5,105 bases of DNA from JAFAQB01 sp045808425 (GCA_045808425.1 JBJMFM010000321.1:1-5105), one strand, 5' to 3'. Numbered from the stretch's first letter, positions 1 to 4,876 are shown. Notes: generated from the letters alone by a model not told the origin. A program made the numbers and translations.

Positions 1-83
1 TCAATTTTCTGTAATAAGGATATAGGTAAGGTAATTCCTAGTTTTTCTGTCCTATCTGGATTTTTTCTTATAGTACTAACCAT
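1..83 (-). CDS. Ribbon-helix-helix-type DNA-binding protein, N-terminus only
   Basis: This is a partial gene that runs off the left edge; 27 residues are visible, from the ATG complementary to 81-83. After a short basic leader (MVSTIRKN) comes the segment RTEKLGITLPISLLQKI. Alternating hydrophobic residues followed by LP and a leucine-rich helix start is the usual N-terminus of CopG/Arc-type ribbon-helix-helix proteins, where the strand pairs in the dimer and contacts the DNA major groove. Inference: a small transcriptional regulator or antitoxin-like protein. It is divergently arranged with the KGG miniprotein gene and shares a 158-base spacer with it. The helix-turn-helix pair and any C-terminal domain lie outside the window, so a larger protein with an RHH head is possible. 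The short length leaves real uncertainty. Confidence 0.62.
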   Translation of the reverse strand, partial: MVSTIRKNPDRTEKLGITLPISLLQKI

Positions 84-91
84 ACTAGTAG

Positions 92-107
92 ATTATATAT
101 AATAACT
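92..107 (-). promoter_or_regulatory. Possible TATA element for the RHH gene
   Basis: Read on the minus strand, an A/T-only run (ttattatatataat) lies about 9-24 bases before the ATG at 83. Leaderless archaeal genes usually have the box centred near -28, so the spacing is slightly short. Either only the distal part of the run serves as the box, or the true start lies elsewhere. Confidence 0.35.
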
Positions 108-209
108 CTTAACTATAAGGGTTTGTTTTGAAGAATGATGATTATAGCATTTACAAGATATTTTAGACATGATATGATTCACTATTATTATACTATATAT
201 ACATATTAA

Positions 210-217
210 TATATAAC
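210..217 (+). promoter_or_regulatory. TATA box of the KGG miniprotein gene
   Basis: TATATAAC lies 25-32 bases before the ATG at 242, the spacing expected for an archaeal leaderless transcript starting at or next to the ATG. No ribosome-binding site precedes the ATG. A second A/T run at 223-230 is too close to the start to be the box. Confidence 0.6.
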
Positions 218-241
218 ATTCCCATATATACAATTAACTAA

Positions 242-328
242 ATGGCTAAAAAAAGTACTAAAAAAGGACTTGCTTCTGCAAGCAAAAAGACAAGAGTAAA
301 GGTAGCTAAAAAGGGCGGACAAGCATAA
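242..328 (+). CDS. 28-residue lysine-rich KGG-type miniprotein
   Basis: A complete ATG-to-TAA frame encodes 28 residues, 11 of them lysine or arginine, with no acidic residue. It begins MAKKSTKKGL and ends KTRVKVAKKGGQA. The second half (LASASKKTRVKVAKKGGQA) follows the pattern of one unit of the KGG/Con-10 stress-protein repeat, in which a short Ala/Ser helix start leads through charged residues to a closing KGGxA. Known KGG proteins usually carry two or more units and are stress-induced; this has one unit plus a basic head, so the family link is inference. Support that it is a real gene: a well-placed TATA box at 210-217, a leaderless start, and a terminator hairpin that begins inside the stop codon. 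It probably binds nucleic acid or acts as a disordered stress protein, but no activity can be read from the sequence. Confidence 0.68.
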   Translation: MAKKSTKKGLASASKKTRVKVAKKGGQA

Positions 329-380
329 GGAGAATAATTGCAGTAAAAGGGTTTAGATCTTTAATTCTCCTTCTTTTTTT
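327..380 (+). terminator. Intrinsic-type terminator of the miniprotein gene
   Basis: The arms aaggagaat (327-335) and attctcctt (364-372) are perfect 9-bp complements, with a possible inner 4-bp helix (346-349 with 359-362), and are followed by C and seven T (374-380). The left arm overlaps the last two bases of the TAA stop. Hairpin plus T-tract strongly suggests transcript termination or a stable mRNA 3' end. Confidence 0.72.
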
Positions 381-421
381 GTTAACAGTGTTAAGCAAAT
401 TTTGAGCTGAGAAGTATCGCT

Positions 422-455
422 CCATATAACTAGAAACATAATGTAGTTTATATGG
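422..455. repeat. Inverted repeat upstream of the SDR pseudogene
   Basis: ccatataacta (422-432) and tagtttatatgg (444-455) are complementary over the arms apart from one bulged base, with an 11-base loop. It lies 43 bases before the SDR start codon. It could be an old operator, a hairpin, or the end of a lost mobile element; no transposase is visible nearby. Confidence 0.45.
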
Positions 456-497
456 TCTCTCAAATATGTTTACATACAGCAAGATCATTCCTGTTGC

Positions 498-786
498 ATG
501 GTGAAGAAAACAATCCTCATAACAGGGGCTGGATCAGGATTTGGACGAGGAGCAGCCATTGGATTAGCAAAACTAGGACATGATGTTATCGCAGGAACTA
601 ATATTTACCCTAAGTCTCGGAGCTTCAAGAAGAGGTAAAGAATGAAAACCTCAACATGAGGGTTGAGAAAATCGATATACTAGAACTATAAACCGTGAAT
701 TTGCTTTGAAATGGGATGTGGATGTTTTAGTAAATAATCTGCCTGGTATTGCTGACTCAAAACTTTTGTTTATAATGACATTATGA
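498..786 (+). pseudogene. Short-chain dehydrogenase/reductase pseudogene
   Basis: The intact family consists of NAD(P)-dependent oxidoreductases with a Rossmann fold. From the ATG at 498 the frame reads MVKKTILITGAGSGFGRG, the classic TGxxxGxG cofactor motif, followed by the first helix and second strand (LAKLGHDVIAG), and stops at 636-638. The homology continues one frame over from 614 (VSELQEEVKNENLNMRVEKI, then DILEL, stop 689-691). It shifts frame again near 688 to REFALKWDVDVLVNN, which ends in the NNAG region, here altered to NNLPG. That frame stops at 784-786. At least two indels break the frame. Everything beyond strand 4 is absent, including the catalytic Ser and YxxxK, so only about a third of a 230-270-residue SDR remains. 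It cannot make a working enzyme. The family assignment is secure from the cofactor and NN motifs; the substrate is unknown. Confidence 0.88.
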
Positions 787-795
787 ATAGTAGAG

Positions 796-804
796 TTTAA
801 ATTA
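796..804 (+). promoter_or_regulatory. Probable TATA box for the hydantoinase-family gene
   Basis: TTTAAATTA is the best A/T element upstream of the TTG start at 842. A start site about 26 bases downstream would fall near 825-830, giving a leader of about 12-17 bases and placing the palindrome at 818-833 on the start site. Confidence 0.45.
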
Positions 805-817
805 TGTTTCTAAGATG

Positions 818-833
818 ATTAGGTAAACCTAAT
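818..833. promoter_or_regulatory. Palindromic candidate operator before the hydantoinase-family gene
   Basis: ATTAGGT-AA-ACCTAAT is a perfect inverted repeat with 7-base arms and a 2-base spacer. It ends 8 bases before the TTG start and sits about 20 bases downstream of the likely TATA box. A dimeric regulator bound here would block initiation. The regulator is not identifiable. Confidence 0.5.
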
Positions 834-841
834 GAGATACT

Positions 842-3010
842 TTGTATAAAGAAAAAAGTCACAGACGTGTAAGAATAGGTATCGATGTTGGTGGTACATT
901 TACTAAAGCAGTTGCTATTGATATGATCGAGGGAAAGATCATAGATAAGGTTACTGTTCCAACTACGCATTCATCTAATCAAGGTGTTTCGACTGGTATA
1001 TTACAAGCATTAACCATTATAATGGAAAAACATTCTATACACAATTCTGAAATCGAAATAATATCGCATAGCACCACTCAAGCAGTTAACGCATTACTTG
1101 AAGGAGATACATCCAAAGTTGGAATAATAGGCATGGGAGTAGGTTTGGATAGATCAAATGTAATAAAACGAACGGATATAAAAAATCCACAACTTGCATC
1201 AAAATGTCATCTGAAAACAAGTTACAGGTTTTTGGATACTTCAAAGTACCTTGAACATGACAAAGTGAGATCTACCATTTCTCAGCTAAAGCAAGAGGGA
1301 GCTCAAGTTCTTGTCGTAAGTGAAGCCTATGGAGTAGACGATCCAAGTAATGAAAAATTCGTAGTAGATAATTCAGATATCCCAGCAATAGCAGGACATG
1401 AACTTACAGGAATATATGGCCTTGAAATTCGTACTTTAACCGCAGCAATCAATGCGAGCATTCTACCAAAGGCAATTAGCACCGCTGAATTCGTTGAATC
1501 TGCTGTTCGGAAGAGAAAGGGAATTAATGCTCCTCTTATGGTCATGAAAGGTGATGGAGGAGTAACAGATATGAAGACTTTTCAGAATAAGCCGATAATG
1601 ACTATACTTTCAGGTCCTGCTGCTAGTGTTGCAGGAGCTCTACTTCATTTACGTATTCTAAATGGAGTATTTATCGAGGTTGGTGGTACGTCAACTAACA
1701 TATGTATGATTAAAGATGGGAAGCCTCAGATTCAATATGTAACTATAATGCAACATCCTACTTGCATACGTTCCTTAGATGTAAGAGTGGCAGGTATTGC
1801 AGGAGGATCGCTCGTAAGATTATCCACAAACAGCAAAAAAATCGTTGATGTAGGTCCAAGGTCAGCACATATTGCCGGCTTACAGTATTCTTGTTTTTCA
1901 AGTCCTGAAGAATTAGAAGGTGGTCAGCTAGTCACTTTTCAGCCAAAAGACGGAGATCCCACAGATTATGTTGCTATCAAAGGAAAAGATGGTAAACTTT
2001 TCGCAATAACTAATACTTGTGCTGCAAACTCACTTGGTTTGATAAAGGAAGGCGATTATGCTAAAGGCAATCAAATATCAGCCAGGACTGCAATATCTCT
2101 CTTATCGAAGAGCTTGGGTATTGATATAAAAGAGACGTCCAAATCTATTTTAGAAATAGCAGCGAGCAAAATCTTTGACATTATTGGACCTATGCTAAAG
2201 CAGTATAAATTAAAGACTGGAGAATCCAATATCACGATTATTGGGGCAGGGGGTGGCGCATCTGTTCTTGCTCCTTATGTAGCTGGAAGGTTACAATTTT
2301 CTTACAAGTTAGCAGAACATGCAGAGGTAATATCTTCTATTGGAGCAGCTGCTGCGATGATACATGAAGAGCAAGAAAGAACAATTGTAAACCCAAATCC
2401 AGATGATATATCATTATTGATGGAAGAAGTAAAACAGGCAACACTTGGCAAAGGTGCACTTCCTGAATCTATTATTATCCAATCAAAATACATTAGCGAA
2501 AGATCCCTTTTGCGTGTAAGTGCGGTAGGTAATATGAGCTTGGATATTGGTACAGCAAATGCAAAAGAGATTAGCAGAGAAGAAGCTAATGTATTGGCAT
2601 GCGAATTATTTGGAATTAGTCACAGGGAAAAAAATTATACTACAAGGAGAATAATTGATATGAATAATCATCATGTGTTTGCATGTGAAATAGAAACCAA
2701 GAAATTATTTTTGAAGTCAAAAAAACAATCGCTATTAGTATTGGATAAATATGGTCGAGTAAAACTATCTGTAGACAATGCAGCCATTTTTAGTGGCAAG
2801 AAGGAAGAAGTAGCCGAAAAGATCAAATCGATTTTATTTGAATCAAACGATAGAAACCATGATCTCTCACCACAGGTACATATATTAGACGATACAAAAC
2901 TAGTCGATTTTTCAAGTCTTACAGCTCCTGAACATGTTTCCAAAGCAGTACATGATACACTAGCAACAACCGCTGCAAAAGAGGTTGCTGCTATCATCAA
3001 GCTAAAATAA
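842..3010 (+). CDS. Hydantoinase/oxoprolinase family protein (HyuA-type ATPase subunit)
   Basis: The 722-residue protein belongs to the ASKHA-fold hydantoinase A/5-oxoprolinase family, whose members use ATP to open cyclic amides or activate carboxylation substrates. Visible motifs: phosphate-1 GIDVGGTFTK (13-22); the N-domain signature HSTTQAVNALLEG (76-88); KGDGG (236-240) and the SGPAA loop from 257; phosphate-2 EVGGTSTN (279-286); AGIAGGS (317-323); VGPRSA (337-342); adenosine motif GAGGGA (468-473). The length matches HyuA subunits (about 680-720). Phosphate-2 has Glu and Asn where the usual family form is DMGGTSTD. No HyuB, acetone- or acetophenone-carboxylase partner is present within the window, so the reaction cannot be assigned. 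TTG at 842 is the only start between the TGA at 833-835 and the first motif. An ATG at 832 would be in frame if one T were removed from TTT at 841-843. A palindrome at 818-833 suggests regulation, and T-tracts follow the stop. Confidence 0.93.
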   Translation: MYKEKSHRRVRIGIDVGGTFTKAVAIDMIEGKIIDKVTVPTTHSSNQGVSTGILQALTIIMEKHSIHNSEIEIISHSTTQAVNALLEGDTSKVGIIGMGVGLDRSNVIKRTDIKNPQLASKCHLKTSYRFLDTSKYLEHDKVRSTISQLKQEGAQVLVVSEAYGVDDPSNEKFVVDNSDIPAIAGHELTGIYGLEIRTLTAAINASILPKAISTAEFVESAVRKRKGINAPLMVMKGDGGVTDMKTFQNKPIMTILSGPAASVAGALLHLRILNGVFIEVGGTSTNICMIKDGKPQIQYVTIMQHPTCIRSLDVRVAGIAGGSLVRLSTNSKKIVDVGPRSAHIAGLQYSCFSSPEELEGGQLVTFQPKDGDPTDYVAIKGKDGKLFAITNTCAANSLGLIKEGDYAKGNQISARTAISLLSKSLGIDIKETSKSILEIAASKIFDIIGPMLKQYKLKTGESNITIIGAGGGASVLAPYVAGRLQFSYKLAEHAEVISSIGAAAAMIHEEQERTIVNPNPDDISLLMEEVKQATLGKGALPESIIIQSKYISERSLLRVSAVGNMSLDIGTANAKEISREEANVLACELFGISHREKNYTTRRIIDMNNHHVFACEIETKKLFLKSKKQSLLVLDKYGRVKLSVDNAAIFSGKKEEVAEKIKSILFESNDRNHDLSPQVHILDDTKLVDFSSLTAPEHVSKAVHDTLATTAAKEVAAIIKLK

Positions 3011-3026
3011 TTCTGAATAGTCAGTA

Positions 3027-3052
3027 TTTTTTTCTGATTTTGTATACTTTTT
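3027..3052 (+). terminator. T-rich terminator region after the hydantoinase-family gene
   Basis: Beginning 17 bases after the TAA stop there are T-runs at 3027-3033, 3038-3041 and 3048-3052. Successive poly-T stretches are the normal archaeal termination signal and need no hairpin. Confidence 0.6.
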
Positions 3053-3094
3053 CTATTTCAGCAGTTACTTAATTAGAAATAAAATAAGTATACA
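3041..3094. repeat. A/T-rich inverted repeat between convergent units
   Basis: Bases 3041-3058 and 3077-3094 pair at 16 of 18 positions around the core TGTATACTT/AAGTATACA, with an 18-base loop. It lies between the plus-strand hydantoinase-family gene and the minus-strand cupredoxin remnant, the position of a bidirectional terminator. Both arms are A/T-rich, so some complementarity is expected by chance; the shared 9-base core is the stronger part. Confidence 0.45.
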
Positions 3095-3134
3095 CATACC
3101 ATAAGTATTTAACAGTTGGACGCGTGCTTAGTTC

Positions 3135-3224
3135 TTAGTTGACATTTACCAGCCCTGTCATTATTGGATGAATTGTGCAAAAGTAATTGTAAATACCAGG
3201 TTCATCGAAAGTGTGTTCAAAAGT
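3135..3224 (-). pseudogene. Cupredoxin (plastocyanin-like) C-terminal remnant
   Basis: Read on the minus strand, 29 codons followed by TAA give TFEHTFDEPGIYNYF, then CTIHPIMTG, then LVNVN. The DEPGxYxYFC strand and loop with CxxHxxM supplies three of the four type-1 copper ligands (Cys, His, Met), as in the small periplasmic blue copper proteins abundant in ammonia-oxidising archaea, where they carry electrons. Immediately upstream the reading is broken: PG occurs in the neighbouring frame (revcomp of 3227-3232) and an in-frame TAG sits just before TFEH, so about one base has been lost. No convincing first-His region, signal peptide or start remains, although HAVTF near 3305-3319 lies at roughly the right distance. 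This is a dead fragment of a gene of about 130 residues or more. The family call is strong. Confidence 0.82.
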
Positions 3225-3374
3225 CTACCAGGTAATCTTTGCTTAAATATTTTATATTATATGATAGCCTGTAATTTATCTGTCGTATACAAGAGTCTAC
3301 AAACGAATGTAACTGCATGTATGTCTATTTGTTGTATACAGACCAATCTCTTGTTACGTTATTAAGAACTAAAT

Positions 3375-3446
3375 CCTGTATTTATAAGTTATGCAAAGGA
3401 AGATTATGACAAGGTCCTAAAACTGTACAATGAATTTCAGAATTAT
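3375..3446 (+). pseudogene. TIR-domain remnant (strand A and first helix)
   Basis: In an open stretch between TAA (3363-3365) and TGA (3477-3479) the translation reads PVFISYAKEDYDKVLKLYNE followed by FQNY. VFISYxxED followed by an amphipathic helix (DKVLKLYNEF) is the usual opening of a prokaryotic TIR domain. TIR domains in defence proteins cleave NAD or build NAD-derived signals, with a catalytic Glu further along. Here the frame lacks an ATG, ends after about 24 homologous residues, and runs into the promoter A/T tract of the next gene. The BB loop and catalytic Glu are gone, so it is a non-functional fragment. Chance similarity is possible at this length, but the match is continuous and in register. 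It may mark a lost defence gene. Confidence 0.62.
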
Positions 3447-3458
3447 GTATCATATAGA

Positions 3459-3469
3459 ATATATATATA
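3459..3469 (+). promoter_or_regulatory. TATA box of the four-helix membrane protein gene
   Basis: An eleven-base alternating A/T run (atatatatata) lies 32-42 bases before the ATG at 3501. Transcription would start around 3490-3497, leaving a leader of only a few bases and no ribosome-binding site. Confidence 0.55.
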
Positions 3470-3486
3470 CATGATTTGAAATCATG
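3470..3486. promoter_or_regulatory. Palindromic candidate operator of the membrane protein gene
   Basis: CATGATTT-G-AAATCATG is a perfect inverted repeat with 8-base arms around one base. It abuts the TATA run and ends 14 bases before the ATG, so a bound dimer would cover the initiation region. Confidence 0.5.
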
Positions 3487-3500
3487 CATTATCTAATATT

Positions 3501-4010
3501 ATGCAAAGTAAGCAGCATAGGCCTATAGGAGTAACAATAATAGCAATACTCACTATAATAAGTGGTATACTGTTACTATTATCTGGAGTTGCTCTACTTG
3601 CACTGGGAGCTTTCATTTCAGTTAATCCTGTTGATACAACTACAAACACTCCATCATCTTCAAATGTTGGAGCTCAATTCTTCGGCATAATTTCTGCCGC
3701 AGTAGGCGGAGTATTGTTGGTAATAGGTATTGGATATCTTGTGATGTTTTATGGGCTCCTAAAAGGAAAAGGATGGGCATGGACTATAACTATAATATTA
3801 ATTATTATTGGAATTGCAATACAAATAGTTTCCACTTCTGTTGGAAGTGTATTTACATCTTCTCTTCAAAATACTAACAATGTCATTTCAGGAATTGTAG
3901 GTTCTATAATAAGTATAGCAATCAATATAGTGATATTGTATTATTTGTATCGACCACATGTTAAAGCATATTTTGGTAAAGCACAACAGCAGCCTACAAC
4001 AACTATTTGA
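3501..4010 (+). CDS. Four-helix integral membrane protein, function unknown
   Basis: The 169-residue protein has a short polar N-terminus (RPIGVTIIAIL at 7-17) and four hydrophobic helices at about 10-40, 60-87, 92-115 and 128-150. The first loop (41-59) is Thr/Ser/Asn-rich and probably extracellular. The second is the short basic KGKG turn (88-91), and the tail is RPHVKAYFGK plus a polar Gln/Thr end. Positive charges place both termini and the KGKG turn in the cytoplasm. The pattern RPxGVTI - YGLLKGKxWAW - YYLYRPHVKAYF is one I associate with a widespread group of small uncharacterised four-helix proteins in archaea and bacteria; no catalytic residues are evident. The ATG at 3501 fits the TATA box and palindrome just upstream. 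It stands alone and is probably monocistronic. It is certainly a membrane protein; the role is not assignable. Confidence 0.85.
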   Translation: MQSKQHRPIGVTIIAILTIISGILLLLSGVALLALGAFISVNPVDTTTNTPSSSNVGAQFFGIISAAVGGVLLVIGIGYLVMFYGLLKGKGWAWTITIILIIIGIAIQIVSTSVGSVFTSSLQNTNNVISGIVGSIISIAINIVILYYLYRPHVKAYFGKAQQQPTTTI

Positions 4011-4235
4011 TAAATGCTAATAGCTAATTTCATTGCTCGCTTGAAACGAGTCTACGTATCTGACAATCTATCTGCCTATTTGTTGTACACTGGCAGTCTT
4101 TCTTAAATGATATATTATCATATAGAACGAAATCCAGAGAAATCTATTAAATTTTTACATATTATCTGAGTAGTTGTATTTTTGCTACCTGTTCTATGTA
4201 GACATTGACAAAAAGAGATGCATTAAGTATCCACA
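4011..4235. other. Intergenic stretch without a recognisable gene
   Basis: The spacer contains a 30-codon ATG frame (4014-4106) directly after the membrane gene stop, a small A/T palindrome (4107-4121, atgata/tatcat), a segment resembling 3293-3343 (see the repeat entry), and short T-runs at 4152-4156 and 4180-4183. I recognise no protein family or RNA in it. Confidence 0.5.
4048..4093 (+). repeat. Diverged partner of a segment at 3293-3343
   Basis: Both segments begin GAGTCTAC and, 29 bases on here and 33 bases on in the other copy, contain CTATTTGTTGTA followed by a similar short tail. The middles match poorly. The two copies lie in the same orientation on either side of the membrane protein gene. 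Either an old duplication or chance resemblance in A/T-rich DNA could explain it. Confidence 0.25.
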
Positions 4236-4280
4236 AGGCAGCGGGTTGATGGAGCAGAACGATAATCCGCTGCTTCTTTT
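4236..4280 (+). terminator. GC-rich hairpin: terminator or end of a small RNA
   Basis: AGGCAGCGGGTT (4236-4247) pairs with AATCCGCTGCTT (4264-4275) over 12 positions, two of them G-U, with a 16-base loop. CTTTT follows and a second T-run lies at 4292-4297. It is the most GC-rich structured patch outside the coding genes. T-runs follow it on the plus strand only, so it fits the 3' end of a plus-strand transcript. That transcript would be a long membrane-gene mRNA or a separate small RNA, possibly starting after the A/T run at 4146-4156. An open frame also reads through it (4174-4290, 38 codons, TTG start). Confidence 0.5.
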
Positions 4281-4310
4281 AAATCATTAGACTTTTTTAA
4301 TTCAAGACTG

Positions 4311-4559
4311 CTATTGTGCATGCAATATAATATTGCTATTTTTATTTTGAGCTTTTTGCATCTGCTTTTCTTTTTGTTTTTTTATTCTTAACTTTGCCTT
4401 AAACTTGAAACTTCTAGGCCCATTTCTTAATCTATATCCACAACAAGGACACCATAATCCATCCCATTTTATAAATATCTCACATATCTGACAGCGTTTA
4501 TTTCCAGTATCATAACGATAAGAATCTTTATGACGTATACATATTCCCTTACATGTCAT
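4311..4559 (-). CDS. Small Cys-rich zinc-ribbon-like protein
   Basis: The 82-residue protein starts at the ATG complementary to 4557-4559. It has seven cysteines: C3 and C7 (TCKGICIRHK), C23 and C26 (KRCQICEIF), and C37, C39 and C40 (WDGLWCPCCGYRLR). The pairs CxxC and CPxC separated by ten residues form a zinc-ribbon arrangement; C3/C7 could make a second site. A tryptophan-rich turn (KWDGLW) precedes the last knuckle. Residues 47-74 are strongly basic (FKFKAKLRIKKQKEKQ), suggesting nucleic-acid contact or a charged helix. I recognise MTCKGIC...CPCCGYRLR as a short protein type found in several copies in Nitrososphaera-like genomes, with no established function; that recollection is not verified here. 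It is transcribed leaderless from the TATA box at 4585-4592. Confidence 0.85.
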   Translation of the reverse strand: MTCKGICIRHKDSYRYDTGNKRCQICEIFIKWDGLWCPCCGYRLRNGPRSFKFKAKLRIKKQKEKQMQKAQNKNSNIILHAQ

Positions 4560-4578
4560 TTACTACCTATCCATTATA

Positions 4579-4876
4579 TTGAACGTTATATCAACCTGCG
4601 TAATTATTCAATCAAGTCGCAATTATTATAATAGGCCTCATCTTTATGCTAATGGTCCTCAACTAACTACCAAAACAGCTACAATTACTATTGGAATATC
4701 AGAGATTGAGTCAATAAAAGACAAGGGGTAGATATACAAAGCAAGTACAAAAATTAAATCAATCATTGAGGAATCGTGATAAAATGAAAGACGATGCTAT
4801 CGCAAAGCTATCATACCAAGTCATGGCTTTAACAGCTAGAATACAGGAATTTGAGCGAAAACAACAACTGTATTAG
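4579..4876 (+). pseudogene. Coiled-coil protein gene, frameshifted and without an ATG
   Basis: One frame (4633-4728) reads RPHLYANGPQLTTKTATITI, then GISEIESIKDKG, and stops at TAG 4729-4731. Removing one G from the GGGG at 4725-4728 joins it to a second frame: RYTKQVQKLNQSLRNRDK, then MKDDAIAKLSYQVMALTARI, then QEFERKQQLY, with stop TAG at 4874-4876. The second half has regular 3-4 spaced hydrophobics (I, L, V, L, I, F in AIAKLSYQVMALTARIQEF), a typical coiled coil. The upstream part has no ATG; only a TTG at 4579 is in frame, inside the divergent promoter, so the 5' end may also be lost. A short intact alternative is the 30-codon ATG frame 4784-4876. I do not recognise a named family. The frame break could be decay, a sequencing error in the G-run, or, less likely, programmed slippage. 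Confidence 0.52.
4585..4592 (-). promoter_or_regulatory. TATA box of the zinc-ribbon-like gene
   Basis: On the minus strand GATATAAC lies 26-33 bases before the ATG at 4559, the leaderless spacing, and closely resembles the TATATAAC box at 210-217. No ribosome-binding site is seen. Confidence 0.58.

Noticed and set aside
306..488. 60-codon minus-strand frame
   Set aside because: It covers the miniprotein terminator and the inverted repeat at 422-455, resembles no family I know, and its last codons are antisense to the KGG gene end.
1327..3000. Minus-strand frames of 63-109 codons inside the hydantoinase-family gene
   Set aside because: They are antisense shadows of a well-supported coding frame, with Ser/Ala/Ile-rich translations and no motifs.
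3168..3365. 65-codon plus-strand frame beginning MNCAKVIV
   Set aside because: Its first part is antisense to the cupredoxin copper site, which is a clear homologue on the minus strand; the rest is low-complexity A/T sequence with no recognisable domain.
4014..4106. 30-codon ATG frame directly after the membrane protein stop
   Set aside because: It has no family resemblance, no own promoter and no sign of conservation; its end coincides with the weak repeat segment.
4236..4275. tRNA or tRNA fragment, suggested by the 7-bp GC stem resembling an acceptor arm
   Set aside because: The enclosed 22 bases cannot hold D, anticodon and T arms, and no GGTTCGAATCC-type T loop is present.
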